Assembly: GCA_002261195.1 (NCBI GenBank)
Contig: MVBO01000013.1
Location: 108,147-172,146, forward strand
From: Bifiguratus adelaidae
Lineage: Eukaryota; Mucoromycota; Endogonomycetes; Endogonales
Length of the DNA: 64,000 nucleotides
Direction: 5' to 3'
In this document: positions 1 to 10,912 of the stretch, piece after piece
How positions within the stretch are numbered: position 1 is the stretch's first letter
Layout of the letters: every line of letters starts with the position of its first letter
Translations under genes and position numbers: made by a program
The notes under the pieces: model-generated
What the model was told of the DNA's origin: nothing
The model's input: the letters and a program-made list of their open reading frames with translations, nothing else
The model's database searches: none

Positions 1-2443
1 CGGCTGGACGGGAGATAACAAGTTGATTAATGAAGGGCGGACAATGCCTGGACTCAAACTTACTTTTGGGTGGCAGATGTTTTGCATGACCTTCCGCGGT
101 GCGTCGCAGAAGGAACATGCGAGTCATCGTATTGAGCTGAGCGCCGGACCAAATAAGCAAATGAAAGCAAAGTGGAATGAAACGCACCTCCTGACTTCGC
201 TCTTGGCCGATGTCTCGTTCGTGCGGGCTACAATCCGGTTGTCTCGATCTGATAAACATTCGGAAGTGAGGACGAGTGAACGCGTAACTGTAAAGACGGA
301 AACTTACCTTACAATTGCGTCCTCAAAGATCTGAAAGGTGCATTTGGATAAGCAATCGCGCGCCTTTCCGAGCCGCAGTCTGACTTACCCTTTTAAACTT
401 TGCGTAAGATCCAAGCAGCGAAGGATTCACAAAATCAATCATCGCATGGAACTCACCCAAGTCATTCTGAAAATGTGGCATGAGCCATGTATATCGGAAC
501 AGTAACGTTTACAACCAACCTGAATAGGCGTTCCGGTCAATATGATCCTCTTTGTCGTTTCCATAGCTTTCACGACTTGCACAATCTTGAGATTTTGGCC
601 CTTCAAACGATGACCTGCACAGAACAATGAGACAAAACGATGTAAAATTGGCGATTTTACTAACCTTCGTCGCTAGAGTAGCATTAACAAGTAGGTAATA
701 GCAGGAGGAATTAGATACACGTCACCAAACAACTGAAAAGGCTACACCTACCAGACCACGAGATCAAATTTCACCTGTTTCAGATCTTCTTGGATGTTCC
801 TCAACTGTGCAGATGGCCTAAGCACAGAGCATAGCCGGTATCGAGCACCTACCTTTTCGTAACCAATGATCATGACAGAAAAGACGCGACCATGGATAAA
901 ATCGTTCAGATTCGCACTCGAGTCCATCACAAAAGTCCTGCATCTGCGATAGTATGAGGTATATATCAAGCTTGGCATGCCGTCAAACCTACCTTTCATC
1001 GCCTAGCCATTTTTTGAACTCCTTCTTCCAATTCTGTAAGAGTGTGAGTGCCCATTATCCAGCTATGGCAATCACACGTACCGCAATAAGCGACGTAGGA
1101 CACACAATCAGTACGCGCCTGGCGATGGGCAGATCACCAAAGAAAGGCGTTTGTTTCATCAATGTCCAGGCCAGAGCGATGGTTTGCAGAGTTTTGCCAA
1201 GTCCCACTTACCAATATTGTTAGTATGCAAATTGTCAGTATCTCGCCTTTGCTCTACTCACTCTCGTCAGCTAATATGGCGCCTTCGCCATCGTAATCTC
1301 TGAAACCCATCACGCATTCGTACAGAAACTGGACCCCTTCTCTTTGATGGTCGCGTAAATGCTGACAGATGATCGGATCAACTACAACATCAACTATGGG
1401 TCGATGCCTCTTTCCATGCGCTTCTTGATAATCGATGGATGGCCTTGGCATGACGAGACTGTTGGGTGAATTGGGGTCGTGTCGGGATTTAACGCTTTTG
1501 GGTGTCTCCATGTTGATTACATTGGAAATGTCGTGCATGACGGGATTCTGAAACGCTCTCGTATTTGCTCGACCTAGGCAGAGGTAAATTATAATCAGCA
1601 GCAACACAGCATCCAAAAACATACCTCGGGCTCTAAAATCATCTTTAACCTCGTCTTTCTTCTTTCCTTCTGTAAGCATTGATGTCCCTATTCGGGAAAC
1701 AATCTGCGGAGGTGATGAGTAAATGTCACACCTTGTACATCCCAACACACTTGTATCTCCCGTCCAGCAATTCTCAATTCCGTCCCATCCTATGAGTAAT
1801 ATTGGTGAACATCACTGGATTGCCATATCCTTGGACACTATCGCGCTATACCTTGAGAGAATCCTCGGCTATACTCAATGAAGCCTTTCCTATCCTATCA
1901 CAGGTATTGTGCTCGATGAATATCCGCTACGCAGGAATAAAGACCATCATCGACTTACATTTTACCTTCCGAGGTCTTGAGGATGCCTTCTTCATTTTCA
2001 ATTGTCAAGATTCCATCACTATCCCAAGTCTGATGAGGGCAATTATCAGTATCAAGCCTGTCCACCGCAACTTTCCATCAGTTTACTGTGCTATATACCT
2101 TATGCTAATCAAGATATCCAGCCAAAACGTAGTAAGCATATTGTCCGGAATATTAGTTTTAAGCACTTGAACTCACCTTTTTACCGCTTGGTTTCCGCCA
2201 TACTATATTATACTGCTCAGCGCACGCTCCAGTCTGCTCCTCGACCAGCTTGTGGTGCTTGTTGGCACTGTTAACTGCGACGCGACTCGGAGCAGGCAAA
2301 TCAGCTTTGAGCTTCTTGCGACGCGGTTCCACCACAGAGTCGACCTGGACCTGGCCTTCAACAGTGCCTGTTGTAGACTGCCGACTCAAGAGAGGATTCT
2401 TGAACGGTCGTCCATGTTGAGACGGTGCTTGACTTCGCCGCAT
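1..2443 (-). CDS. RDH54: Rdh54/Rad54B-type SNF2 DNA translocase (C-terminus cut by window edge)
   Basis: SNF2-family ATPase that acts with Rad51/Dmc1 on duplex DNA in homologous recombination. I see several exons with short introns. The N-terminus carries the family motif VVWRKPSGKK (about 2190-2210) followed by TWDSDGIL. The central part reads HLRDHQREGVQFLYECVMGF (about 1300-1360), then the Walker A region running into GLGKTLQTIALAWTLM (about 1150-1220), VLIVCPTSL, a DEGHRLKG helicase box (about 600-620) and ILTGTPIQ (about 530-550). Near the left edge RSRQPDCSPHERDIGQER and LLRRTAEVM match the Rad54B pattern, so I prefer Rdh54/Rad54B over Rad54 itself. Helicase motifs V-VI lie outside the window. 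The start at 2443 is chosen because it precedes the conserved PFKNPLL segment. The opposite-strand HEM4 starts only 24 bp away. Confidence 0.9.
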
Positions 2444-2467
2444 AACGCGTAGAGTCTAAATTGAGCA
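2444..2467. promoter_or_regulatory. 24-bp divergent spacer with MCB-like ACGCGT
   Basis: Only 24 bp separate the start codons of RDH54 (minus) and HEM4 (plus). The palindrome ACGCGT, the consensus MluI cell-cycle box bound by MBF in yeasts, lies at 2445-2450. The match is seen directly; a function in G1/S control of the repair gene is inferred. Transcripts of the two genes must start inside each other's coding region unless the true start codons are further in. Confidence 0.45.
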
Positions 2468-3302
2468 ATGATTGTCTTTTTGCGCGAGAAAGCGGAGAAT
2501 GACGAGTATGAGAGAGAAGCTGCGCATCAAGGGTATGTAACTACGTTTGTACCTGTACTCGAGCACGCTCTTGTCAACATTGAGGAACTAAAGGTGGGGT
2601 TGCGGGCTCCGGCCAAGTATGCGAGCTTGATACTGACATCGCAACGGAGTGCGGAAGCGCTCGCTGAAGCTTTTAACGACGACAAGGAAAACAATGGTAC
2701 GTGTGAGGCGTTTTGGAAGTAGCGGCTCCTCACGCGATGATATACACTGACACTTGACCTCAGCCTGGAAGGAAGAGTGGAGGGAAAAGGTCACCTATGT
2801 GATCGGCAACGCAACCGCCAAAGCGGCACAAACATTGGGCTTGAAGACAACTGGCAGTACGGCAGGTAAAGCAGCCTGCTTGGCGCCGATCATTATTGAG
2901 CAGTATTCGCGCACCGAGCCATTGCTGCCACTCCTGTTCCTGGTCGGCGACAAGCGGCTGGATGTGCTACCGCAAATGCTAAATGGTGCCAATATCCCCT
3001 TTCAAGAAATCGTCACTTACGAGACACGACCGCATAGACACTTTTCCCAACTATTACAGTCTGCTCTGTCGTCAACCCCAGATTGGATTGTCTTTTTCAG
3101 TCCGTCTGGTTTCGACGTCGCTTTGCCGATACTCTCTACGTATACACATGCCTATAAGGTGGCAACCATCGGACCTACCACAGCTCAGCGCTTGAAGCAT
3201 GATACCGAAGTGCATGCGGTTGCAGCCAAACCCGATGCAGCGTCTCTCGTCCGAGCCATTGTTCGCTACGATACCGAGCACAGAAATGAACATGATTCCT
3301 AG
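2468..3302 (+). CDS. HEM4: Uroporphyrinogen-III synthase (HemD/HEM4)
   Basis: Cyclises hydroxymethylbilane to uroporphyrinogen III in the cytosolic part of haem synthesis. There are two exons, 2468-2696 and 2764-3302, with a 67-nt GT-AG intron, giving 255 residues, the usual length. HemD-like segments are visible in order: MIVFLREKAENDEYE at the N-terminus, SLILTSQRSAEALAEAF (first domain), LFLVGDKRLDVLPQML, PFQEIVTYETRPH, and WIVFFSPSGFDVALPIL followed by VATIGPTTAQRL (C-terminal domain). The family is poorly conserved in sequence, but this series of blocks is characteristic. It is divergent from RDH54 and convergent with the phosphatase gene that ends at 3435. Confidence 0.9.
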
Positions 3303-3434
3303 ACCAAGTGCGATCGAAACAGATATCATGTACAATAAAGACTCTACTGCATTAGAAGCACACACGGTTCTATCTTACATCCTCTCTCCGTTCATTGTCC
3401 CACGCGTGTTTTCCCGGCTCTTGATGGCCACTTT

Positions 3435-4710
3435 TCATAGCGTGCAATCCAAAACAAGCCGTGCATCATCTACATCAGCGAGCGCGGTAAGAAACGGTAT
3501 AAGGTCGGTGAGTTCAGTATCGTGAGGATCGTTAAACCAGGTGGAGATGGGCACGGCATTGGAGGGATGGAAAACATAACAGGAAGGCGAATTGTCAACG
3601 ATGATGGTATCTTTCAGTGGTCGTCCTAGATGGGAAAGATCCTACACATGTATGAATACCAGGCCAGAGGAGAAGCTGCTTTAGCAAATACCTTGACATA
3701 ATTGCCACGGTGATTGATACAAGCCTCCCTAAACAAACGGTGCGAGACTGACTTGCTGGTATCCAACATATCCAGCACCGGGTCTGCATACTTTGACAGA
3801 CTGGCGGTAAACACAACCAACTCGTAGACGAGAGCTAATCGTCGCATAAAATCTTCGACACCGGGACGCTTGAGTACATACACGGTGTGCGTTTGATTAT
3901 CTAGTTGTATGGGTATTTCAAAGTGTGCATTGGGAATGGACTACATGGCGGTCGGTGAGATGCGTTGATGATGATTTCATGAATTGACCTACTCTGAAGG
4001 AGCTGTGTACCAAAGTTTCGTCCAAATCCAGAACCAAGCATTTTCTGCCGACATTGGCTTCGGAGACAGGTGGTAGTAGGGCCTTTGAATCAAGCATATC
4101 AGCTACTGCAGGGTACAGACATTGGATGCCTACTTACCGGTACCGGAGGCTGCGATTCAGCCATCGTCTCTTCCGGACGCGCGCTCGTGATCGTGGCGGG
4201 TATATTAATGTCCTCATCGATGGAATCGGATGACACGGAAGACACAATTTCCGGCAACTCAGTCATGGGTCCCTGTTGGATGATTTGCATGTCTTTGCCG
4301 CTCGTGCTTGCCTCAGTCACGTCCGCCTTTGACTGTTGACCGTTCATCTCGGACGATTTATGCTGTGATTGCTTTCCATCGCACGTTATATATTCCATTG
4401 GAACTGGTCGTGTCGTCGACGTCGTAGCTGGTTTCTGAGGACTCCACAATTGCTTCCACCGCTTCCGGAGTCGTTTCAACGAAATACCAGACGACCGCTG
4501 GTCACCGTTACGCCCATTTGTCGTCCGCTCATAGTCATCACCGCAGCATATCCAGTAGGACAGAAATGACGTATTCTCTTGGTTGACAGAAGCGCTGCCT
4601 TGGCTCCTACCACGAGTTACAGACGTATGGCTAGGCTGTTGCGCTACACGACGAACATGATATGAATGAGCGACCGAAACGCGCACACTTGAGCTCCAAA
4701 CCAGCATCAT
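3435..4710 (-). CDS. Psr1/SCP-like HAD phosphatase (FCP1 homology domain)
   Basis: Protein serine/threonine phosphatase of the CTD-small-phosphatase type; fungal relatives Psr1/Psr2 are plasma-membrane phosphatases for sodium stress and the general stress response. About 385 residues in four exons. The long first exon is Ser/Thr-rich and holds a Cys pair (SYWICCGDD) that could be palmitoylated, as in Psr1. The catalytic DXDXT motif is in [15 protein letters not shown] (about 4000-4040). Then come [44 protein letters not shown] and [14 protein letters not shown], and the protein ends in LVLDCTL. The start at 4710 is the first Met of the open exon; the N-terminus may be longer through an upstream exon. 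Nem1/dullard is a less likely alternative because the N-terminus has no membrane segment. Confidence 0.85.
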
Positions 4711-5510
4711 ATCCCCCTAAATGTCTGAAACTATTGATACCTACTTCCCGTCTCCATCGCGCCTGCTCTACGGCTGTGCCAAGACAGCCAATGCAACAAC
4801 AACGTCCAAAGCCCGTGCAAGCTTCTTGCGCTTTGTGGTCGTACAGCAGTCACGCAGTTCCAATTTCGTCGTACAAGCGAGCGATCACCTTTCATGACGG
4901 AGAAACGCGTATGACGCGATGAGCAGCGAGAAATCTACACCGGCTATTGACCATTCGTTAGGAATGCTACCATGGTGCATGAACAGCAATAATTGTATCG
5001 CGCCCTTGTGGTCGTTGAACATATGTTGAATTTTACTCCCTCGGTTTGCAGACCCATCGACACCTCTAAACCGGTCAATCAAACCTCACATAGCTACCGG
5101 CCGTATATTCAGGGCCCAACTTATCGCCTACAAAGCCGTAGCAAGCCGAATTGACCACAAGGACATCATCGTAGAGTCGTCGGAGAATTCCCTGTTTGGA
5201 CAGCCAATAGGAGAATTTCGTGGCGGCGTGTTACATTTTATGTCTGAATCTCCCCGCATTTGTTGGGTATTTCGCGGGAACGCGGTCAAGAGTGCGGGTA
5301 CAAAACGTCTGCAGGTGATTTTCTCATCCCTCGCTCATCTCTTTCTTTCTTCTTAAACTTGGCCCAGTTTACTTGCAGTGTAGTGGCGCAACGATTACGT
5401 CTATAATTCATCACGCTGAAATATACTTGACGGCTGTTTTGAGGCTATTTTATTGATTAGACCAACCAAAATCTCCCTCAGTTTTCACACTTGATTTGAA
5501 CGCAGAGGAC
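4711..5510. other. 800-bp stretch without an assigned gene
   Basis: I could not fit a gene here. On the minus strand about 5084-5237 there is an open stretch without ATG that reads like protein (WLSKQGILRRLYDDVL then VNSACYGFVGDKLGPEY), followed downstream by another open stretch (about 4885-5080). They may be exons of an unrecognised gene or an N-terminal extension of the phosphatase. The plus strand upstream of 5511 should hold the promoter of the dehydrogenase. Confidence 0.3.
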
Positions 5511-7148
5511 ATGACTTTGGATAACTTGAGCGTGGTGTTGAAGCAAAAGGGAGAGATTGTGCTGGTAAGTGAGGGCAGTCAAGTGAGCTGCGCATGGTGT
5601 TTGCCGGTCGCACAGTGTCTTTGGGGGAGCGGGAGCGGAACGGCGTTCATGCGGGCTGTTCGGCCTCTTGCAAAGCGACGTCTTTCGCACCCTTCGCGGA
5701 GAAGTCAGGATAAAGCATGCATCATACAGCGAGGGCTCCAAGCGGGATGGCCGGAGGCCGAAGACTTGGCTCCGGCCGTGAATTCGGGCCGAGATGGACT
5801 ATGATCACTAAATCCAATTTTTACACAGGAGAACCGAGAGATACGTGAACCACAGCTTGGAGGTAAGTGGACCAGAAAGCCACATGGTACAGAGCATTGA
5901 CGACGATCTACAGAGGCGCAAATCAATGTTAAAGTCACAGGCATCTGCGGTTCGGATGTTCACTACTATGTCCACGGAGGTATCGGTTCCTTTCTGGTCA
6001 AGGCACCAATGATCCTCGGTCACGAGTCAGCCGGCATAGTCAGCAAGCTTGGTCCCGGGACAGAGGCGAGTGGATTGAAAGTGGGCGACCGAGTAGCCAT
6101 TGAACCTGGTGTCGGATGCCGAATGTGCGAATATTGCAAGGGTGGTCGATATAACCTATGTCCCGAGATGAAATTGTGAGTTCAGGGGAAGCGCATGGTC
6201 TATGCAGCTGGGAACACTGACAACGCCTATCTATAGTGCTGCTACACCTCCTGTAGACGGAACGCTTTGCAACTACTATCTCCATGCCGCCGACTATTGT
6301 CACAAGTGAGTTTGTGCATACTCTGCAAGATAAATGGTCCGCTCAACACGTCCCCATTTAGATTGCCTGATACTGTTAGTCTGGAAGAAGGTGCTCTAAT
6401 AGAGCCTTTGAGCGTGGCTGTCCACGCATGTGGTCGTGCCGGTGTCAAACCAGGCGACAGAGTCTTGGTCTTTGGCGCTGGACCTGTCGGTCTGTTATGC
6501 GGGGCCATGGCCAAAGCTAGCGGAGCCCGTGCTGTCGGAATTGCTGGTAAGCGCGCAACATTTCAGGATACAGAACCATCCTCTCATATAGCATGGTAGA
6601 TATTGTCGAAAGTCGGCTCAATTTTGCCAAATCATATTGTAATGCAAGCACATTTGTCTTGCCGTTGACCAACAAGGGAGAGGCAAACATTGATTATTCT
6701 CGCCGCCAATCAGAACTGTTGAGGAATGCCCTGATGTCCATACCTGAGCATGGTGGCCTCGGCGGTCTACCTGACGTGGTCATTGATGCCACCGGCGCCG
6801 AGACCTGCGTGCAGATGGGCATGTTGGTTGCCAAAAATGGTGGTGTCGTTGTTCTTGTCGGCATGGGAAGTAGCCTACAACAAGTACCCATTGCCGAGGC
6901 GAGCGGACGGGAAGTGGATGTCAGAGGCATTTTCCGATACTGCAACACGTAAGTACGCGGTGCCTGGATGGCCGTCCTTTGCTCATCGGATTCTTAGCTA
7001 TCCAAGAGCCATAGAGCTGCTTGCCTCGGGAGCCATTGACGTCAAACCCCTCATTACTCATAAATATGCTCTAGATGATAGTATTGCAGCTTTTGAACAT
7101 GTACGGACTGGCAAAGATGGCGCCATCAAAGTCCAGATTGTCGCCTAA
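5511..7148 (+). CDS. Zinc-dependent polyol dehydrogenase (sorbitol/xylitol dehydrogenase type)
   Basis: Medium-chain dehydrogenase/reductase that oxidises a polyol (sorbitol, xylitol or L-iditol) with NAD+. About 355 residues. Exon 1 (5511-5564, MTLDNLSVVLKQKGEIVL) is followed by a long 264-nt intron; later introns are about 50-70 nt. The catalytic zinc ligands are in VTGICGSDVHYY and ILGHESAG. The structural-zinc cysteines are in GCRMCEYCKGGRYNLC, so both zinc sites look intact. The nucleotide fold follows in VLVFGAGPVGLLCGAMAKA, and DVVIDATGAE and GGVVVLVGMG are also present. The exact polyol cannot be read from the sequence: the SORD and XDH groups overlap. The next gene, BiP, is on the same strand after 235 bp. 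Confidence 0.88.
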
Positions 7149-7256
7149 TCCATCCATATATATCTCACATTGCACTCAGATGTTGTCCCACATTTTCCCG
7201 CCCTGCGCCTAATGAAAACGAAAATTTCATTCATTAAGAATAAAATCATTCACCGA

Positions 7257-7295
7257 CTGACACGTCAGAGTGTCAGCCAATCAGATTCGTCCAAA
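7257..7295 (+). promoter_or_regulatory. UPRE-like and ERSE-like elements upstream of BiP
   Basis: About 90-125 bp upstream of the BiP start codon, CACGTCA at 7261-7267 is the reverse complement of TGACGTG, the core of the unfolded-protein-response element bound by XBP1/Hac1-type factors. It sits in the inverted repeat CTGACAC (7257-7263) / GTGTCAG (7270-7276). A CCAAT box at 7277-7281 is followed after 9 nt by CCAAA, a degenerate form of the ERSE layout CCAAT-N9-CCACG. The motifs are seen; control by ER stress is inferred from the downstream gene. Confidence 0.5.
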
Positions 7296-7346
7296 TCATC
7301 GTCGGTGATGATTTATTGCCGCCCTTGGGATGGAATTCACGTAGGT

Positions 7347-7368
7347 TCTCTCTCTCTCTCTCTCTCTT
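7347..7368 (+). repeat. (CT)n tract in the BiP core promoter/5' leader
   Basis: A run of about 11 CT units ends 15 bp before the BiP start codon. Similar CT/GA tracts lie in front of several other genes of this window. Confidence 0.8.
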
Positions 7369-7383
7369 TTTTCTCTATTCAAC

Positions 7384-9369
7384 ATGAAGAGGCCAGGACG
7401 TATTTCGTCTATTCTACTCGCCGTCTTCGCTTCACTCCTCCTCCTCGCCATTACTCTTCCTCTTGTGCAAGCCGAAGACAAGGAAAACTATGGTACCGTG
7501 ATTGGTATTGATCTGGGAACTACATACTCGTGTGTTGGTGTTCAAAAGAATGGTCGTGTCGAGATTATTGCCAACGATCAAGGTCATCGTATTACTCCTT
7601 CCTATGTTGCCTTCACTGACGAAGAACGTTTGATTGGTGATGCCGCAAAGAATCAATATGCGGCCAACCCGACACGAACCGTTTTTGACGCTAAGCGTCT
7701 GATCGGTCGACGCTTCGCTGACAAGGATGTTCAAAATGATATGAAGCACTTCCCCTTCACTGTCAAGGCCAAGGATGGCAAGCCGGTGATTCAAGTTGAA
7801 GTCAAAGGCGAACAAAAGACATTCACACCCGAAGAAATTTCTGGAATGGTGTTGACCAAGATGAAGGAGACTGCGGAGGCCTACTTGGGTACCAAGGTCA
7901 CTCACGCCGTTGTCACTGTCCCTGCCTACTTTAACGATGCCCAACGTCAAGCCACCAAGGATGCCGGAACCATTGCCGGATTGACTGTTCTCCGTATCAT
8001 CAACGAACCCACTGCCGCGGCTATCGCCTACGGCTTGGACAAGACCGGTGGTGAACGTACCATTCTCGTTTACGATCTTGGTGGTGGTACCTTTGATGTC
8101 TCTCTTCTCTCTATTGAGGATGGTGTTTTCGAAGTTTTGGCTACTGCTGGTGATACCCATCTCGGTGGTGAAGATTTCGACAACCGATTGATTGAACACT
8201 TTACCAAGGTCTGGAAGAAGAACAACAACAATGAGGACATCACCACCGACCTCAAGACCATGGGTAAACTCAAGCGCGAAGTCGAAAAGGCCAAGCGTGC
8301 TCTTTCTTCTCAGATGTCTGTTCGCATCGAAATCGAATCCTTCTTCAAGGGCAAAGATTTCTCGGAGACCTTGACCCGTGCCAAGTTTGAGGAGTTGAAC
8401 AATGACTTGTTCCGCAAGACTGTCAAGCCTGTGGAGCAAGTGTTGAAGGACGCTTCTGTCACTAAGAACGAGGTTCACGATATCGTCCTTGTCGGTGGCT
8501 CCACTCGTATTCCCAAGGTTCAACAATTGTTGGAAGATTACTTTAACGGCAAGAAGGCCTCAAAGGGTATCAACCCTGATGAGGCTGTTGCCTATGGTGC
8601 CGCTGTTCAAGGAGGCATTCTCTCTGGTGAAGAAGGCAACGACAAGGTCCTTCTTCTCGATGTGAACCCTCTCACTCTTGGTATCGAGACCACTGGTGGT
8701 GTCATGACCAAGTTGATTTCCCGTAACACTGTCATTCCTACGAAGAAGTCTCAAATCTTCTCGACTGCCGCCGATAACCAACCCACCGTCCTCATTCAAG
8801 TCTTTGAGGGTGAACGTGCCATGACCAAGGACAACAACGTTTTGGGCAAGTTTGAGTTGACCGGTATTCCCCCGGCACCTCGCGGTGTTCCTCAAATTGA
8901 AGTCACCTTCGAGCTCGATGCCAACGGTATTCTCAAGGTTGCTGCTGCCGATAAGGCAACTGGCAAGTCCGAGTCCATTACCATTACCAACGACAAGGGT
9001 CGTCTCTCTCAAGAGGAGATTGATCGTATGGTCAAGGAGGCCGAGGAATTTGCCGAAGAGGACCGTGTCCTTCGTGAACGTACTGAGGCCAAGAACATGT
9101 TGGAGAACTACATCTACTCCCTCAAGGGTCAAGTCTCTGACGACTCCCAATTGGGCGGCAAATTGTCTGATGATGAAAAGTCCACTATCAATGATGCCAT
9201 CAAGGAGAAACTCGACTGGCTCGATGATCACTCTGCTAGCGCCACGAAAGAAGACTTTGATGAGAAGCGCGAAGAAATTGAGGCTATTGTTAACCCTATT
9301 ACAAGCAAGCTCTACGGAGCAGGTGAGGCCGGTGACGACGAGCCTCTAAGAGAGCATGATGAACTCTAG
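7384..9369 (+). CDS. KAR2: ER-lumenal Hsp70 chaperone BiP/Kar2
   Basis: Hsp70 of the ER lumen, needed for translocation, folding and unfolded-protein sensing. A single exon of 661 residues. An N-terminal signal peptide with hydrophobic core ([20 protein letters not shown], residues about 10-30) precedes the ATPase domain. That domain has the three Hsp70 signatures: [25 protein letters not shown]-like ([18 protein letters not shown]) and [16 protein letters not shown]. The interdomain linker region [18 protein letters not shown] and the substrate-binding domain follow, and the protein ends in the retrieval signal HDEL. Codon use is visibly biased (frequent CTC, GGT, AAG), as expected for a highly expressed gene. 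A UPRE-like element and a CT tract lie upstream. Confidence 0.98.
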   Translation: MKRPGRISSILLAVFASLLLLAITLPLVQAEDKENYGTVIGIDLGTTYSCVGVQKNGRVEIIANDQGHRITPSYVAFTDEERLIGDAAKNQYAANPTRTVFDAKRLIGRRFADKDVQNDMKHFPFTVKAKDGKPVIQVEVKGEQKTFTPEEISGMVLTKMKETAEAYLGTKVTHAVVTVPAYFNDAQRQATKDAGTIAGLTVLRIINEPTAAAIAYGLDKTGGERTILVYDLGGGTFDVSLLSIEDGVFEVLATAGDTHLGGEDFDNRLIEHFTKVWKKNNNNEDITTDLKTMGKLKREVEKAKRALSSQMSVRIEIESFFKGKDFSETLTRAKFEELNNDLFRKTVKPVEQVLKDASVTKNEVHDIVLVGGSTRIPKVQQLLEDYFNGKKASKGINPDEAVAYGAAVQGGILSGEEGNDKVLLLDVNPLTLGIETTGGVMTKLISRNTVIPTKKSQIFSTAADNQPTVLIQVFEGERAMTKDNNVLGKFELTGIPPAPRGVPQIEVTFELDANGILKVAAADKATGKSESITITNDKGRLSQEEIDRMVKEAEEFAEEDRVLRERTEAKNMLENYIYSLKGQVSDDSQLGGKLSDDEKSTINDAIKEKLDWLDDHSASATKEDFDEKREEIEAIVNPITSKLYGAGEAGDDEPLREHDEL

Positions 9370-9513
9370 ATCTTGTGTATAGATAGTATCCCACCTAAAA
9401 AAATTCGAGAAGATTCATTTCTGGCATCTAGGCATGGCAGGTAGTTTCCTTATTCCATACTCTGCGTTGTTAATATTGTGGTAGTCACAGATGGTATATA
9501 CACGCACGATGCA

Positions 9514-10555
9514 TTAGTTTAGATTGACACCCAATGCCTTTTCCAACACCTCTAAATCCTCGGGTAAGACCTTGTGAATGGCAATCGCCTTGGCCAATTT
9601 AGGATTCAACCGACTCCAACTAGTATGAATACGTTGCAGCATAGCATCACCCGCATCAATACACTTGATCCCCAGCTCATTCAAACAGAATCCAATCGTC
9701 ATGTCCTCCACCAATCGCCAACACCCTTGTCCTTCTGTTTCTTGCCGGACAATCAATTCGACCGCTTTTCTAGATAACAGATACCCTGTTCCACCTGATG
9801 CATAGCTGATATTTTTGTGGAGAATAGGTGTACAATCGTCCATTTTGGCATCGGTCGCCTACAAAGGTATTGCGACATCGACCAAGGTAATAAGCCTATT
9901 CGCGTGGATGAGCAAGTGATCGAAAGAGGTTGGGTACCCGAGAAGCGACGAGATAAGTATCGTCATCTGCCTTGTAGTACCAATCGCTATCCGTATGTCG
10001 ATAGGCGTATATAAGACTCTGAAGCACGCGTTCATTCATGTTGTGAGGCAGTTCGGGGGCAAGACCTCGTCTCGGTGCGTCCGTGACCGAGACCAGACCT
10101 TGGTCGAGTCCAGGTGGCCAGAATGGATTGGAGGTGTTACCGGTCGTAAAGGTGATGCGATCGTATGGCCATCTCTCATCCGATAACCATGACTGACGCA
10201 TCGATGCATATCGGGTCGTGATAGTTGGCTCACCCGTATGAACAAGCAGCGTTAACTGCGTGCTATTACGGACCGCATGGTCTACTTCTACCCTGTATCG
10301 ATAGAGATTGGTGAAGCTTAAGCTGACGATGCACAGCAGGCAGAAGACGAGGGCAGGTTTGGCGCTGACCATGCCCTCAACACCGAGTCGATCCACACGC
10401 CGAGACCAAGAAGATAATTTACTGGCCCAAAAATGGTCTTTAGAAGTTCGTTTTGTGTATTTGTGAGCGCGTGACATGGCCAGTTGATCACAGAATCCCA
10501 TTACTGGGATTACGTGCGGTTTATAGGATGCTGTAACTCTGCACAACTTTTTCAT
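9514..10555 (-). CDS. GT31 glycosyltransferase, C1GalT1-like, frame interrupted or unusually spliced
   Basis: Type II Golgi-type membrane glycosyltransferase related to core-1 beta-1,3-galactosyltransferase and fringe. A basic N-terminus is followed by a membrane segment (PALVFCLLCIVSLSF). Next come the family motif RYASMRQSWLSDERWPYD, then WYYKADDDTYLV with the metal-binding DDD, and after the break ISYASGGTGYLLSRKAVELI and CWRLVEDMTIGFCLNELGIK. The frame breaks between KADDDTYLV and the ASGG motif: the natural continuation (RSLAHPRE, stop, AYYLGRC) hits TAG at 9896-9898 and then needs a frame change. Alternatively a 79-nt GT-AG intron at 9859-9937 restores one frame but deletes about 20 residues usually present in the family. 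Start at 10555 is uncertain; the Met at 10477 is also possible. The acceptor sugar is unknown. Confidence 0.75.
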
Positions 10556-10640
10556 GCGATGCCAAGGGCAAAACGAATGCCATGAGACGGTCGACTATCT
10601 GCATGGCGTGTGTTACCTCGATTCATTTCCTGGTATAACA

Positions 10641-10757
10641 CCAATTGGTCACCAAAGAACCGGAGATTGGCCAAGAAAAGTCTACGTCATCATTCGATCT
10701 GTATAACTGTCCTTGCGGCGCAAAGGAGTCGCTTATTGGATGGAATAGTCGGCCAAT
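10641..10757. promoter_or_regulatory. Cluster of five CCAAT boxes upstream of NF-YA
   Basis: CCAAT pentamers, the NF-Y/HAP recognition core, occur at 10641-10645 and 10753-10757, and on the other strand at 10644-10648, 10666-10670 and 10735-10739. They lie between the divergent GT31 and NF-YA genes, about 155-270 bp before the NF-YA start codon. The density is unusual and suggests autoregulation of the gene that encodes the CCAAT-binding subunit. Confidence 0.55.
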
Positions 10758-10912
10758 AGGAGCAGAGGCCATTGTTGCAAAGGTGGGGCAGACGCGTGCG
10801 GTGTGCGCGACTTTAGCAAAAATATGGCGATATGGGGTTAAGCTAACACTGTGCTAGTGATTGTGGTGACACTCCTACCATCAAGGGTTGATAACATTAG
10901 GGCTCCATCCCC

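Noticed and set aside
7432-9231. Long open frames on the minus strand opposite BiP
   Set aside because: Antisense shadow of a strongly codon-biased gene; they encode no recognisable protein.
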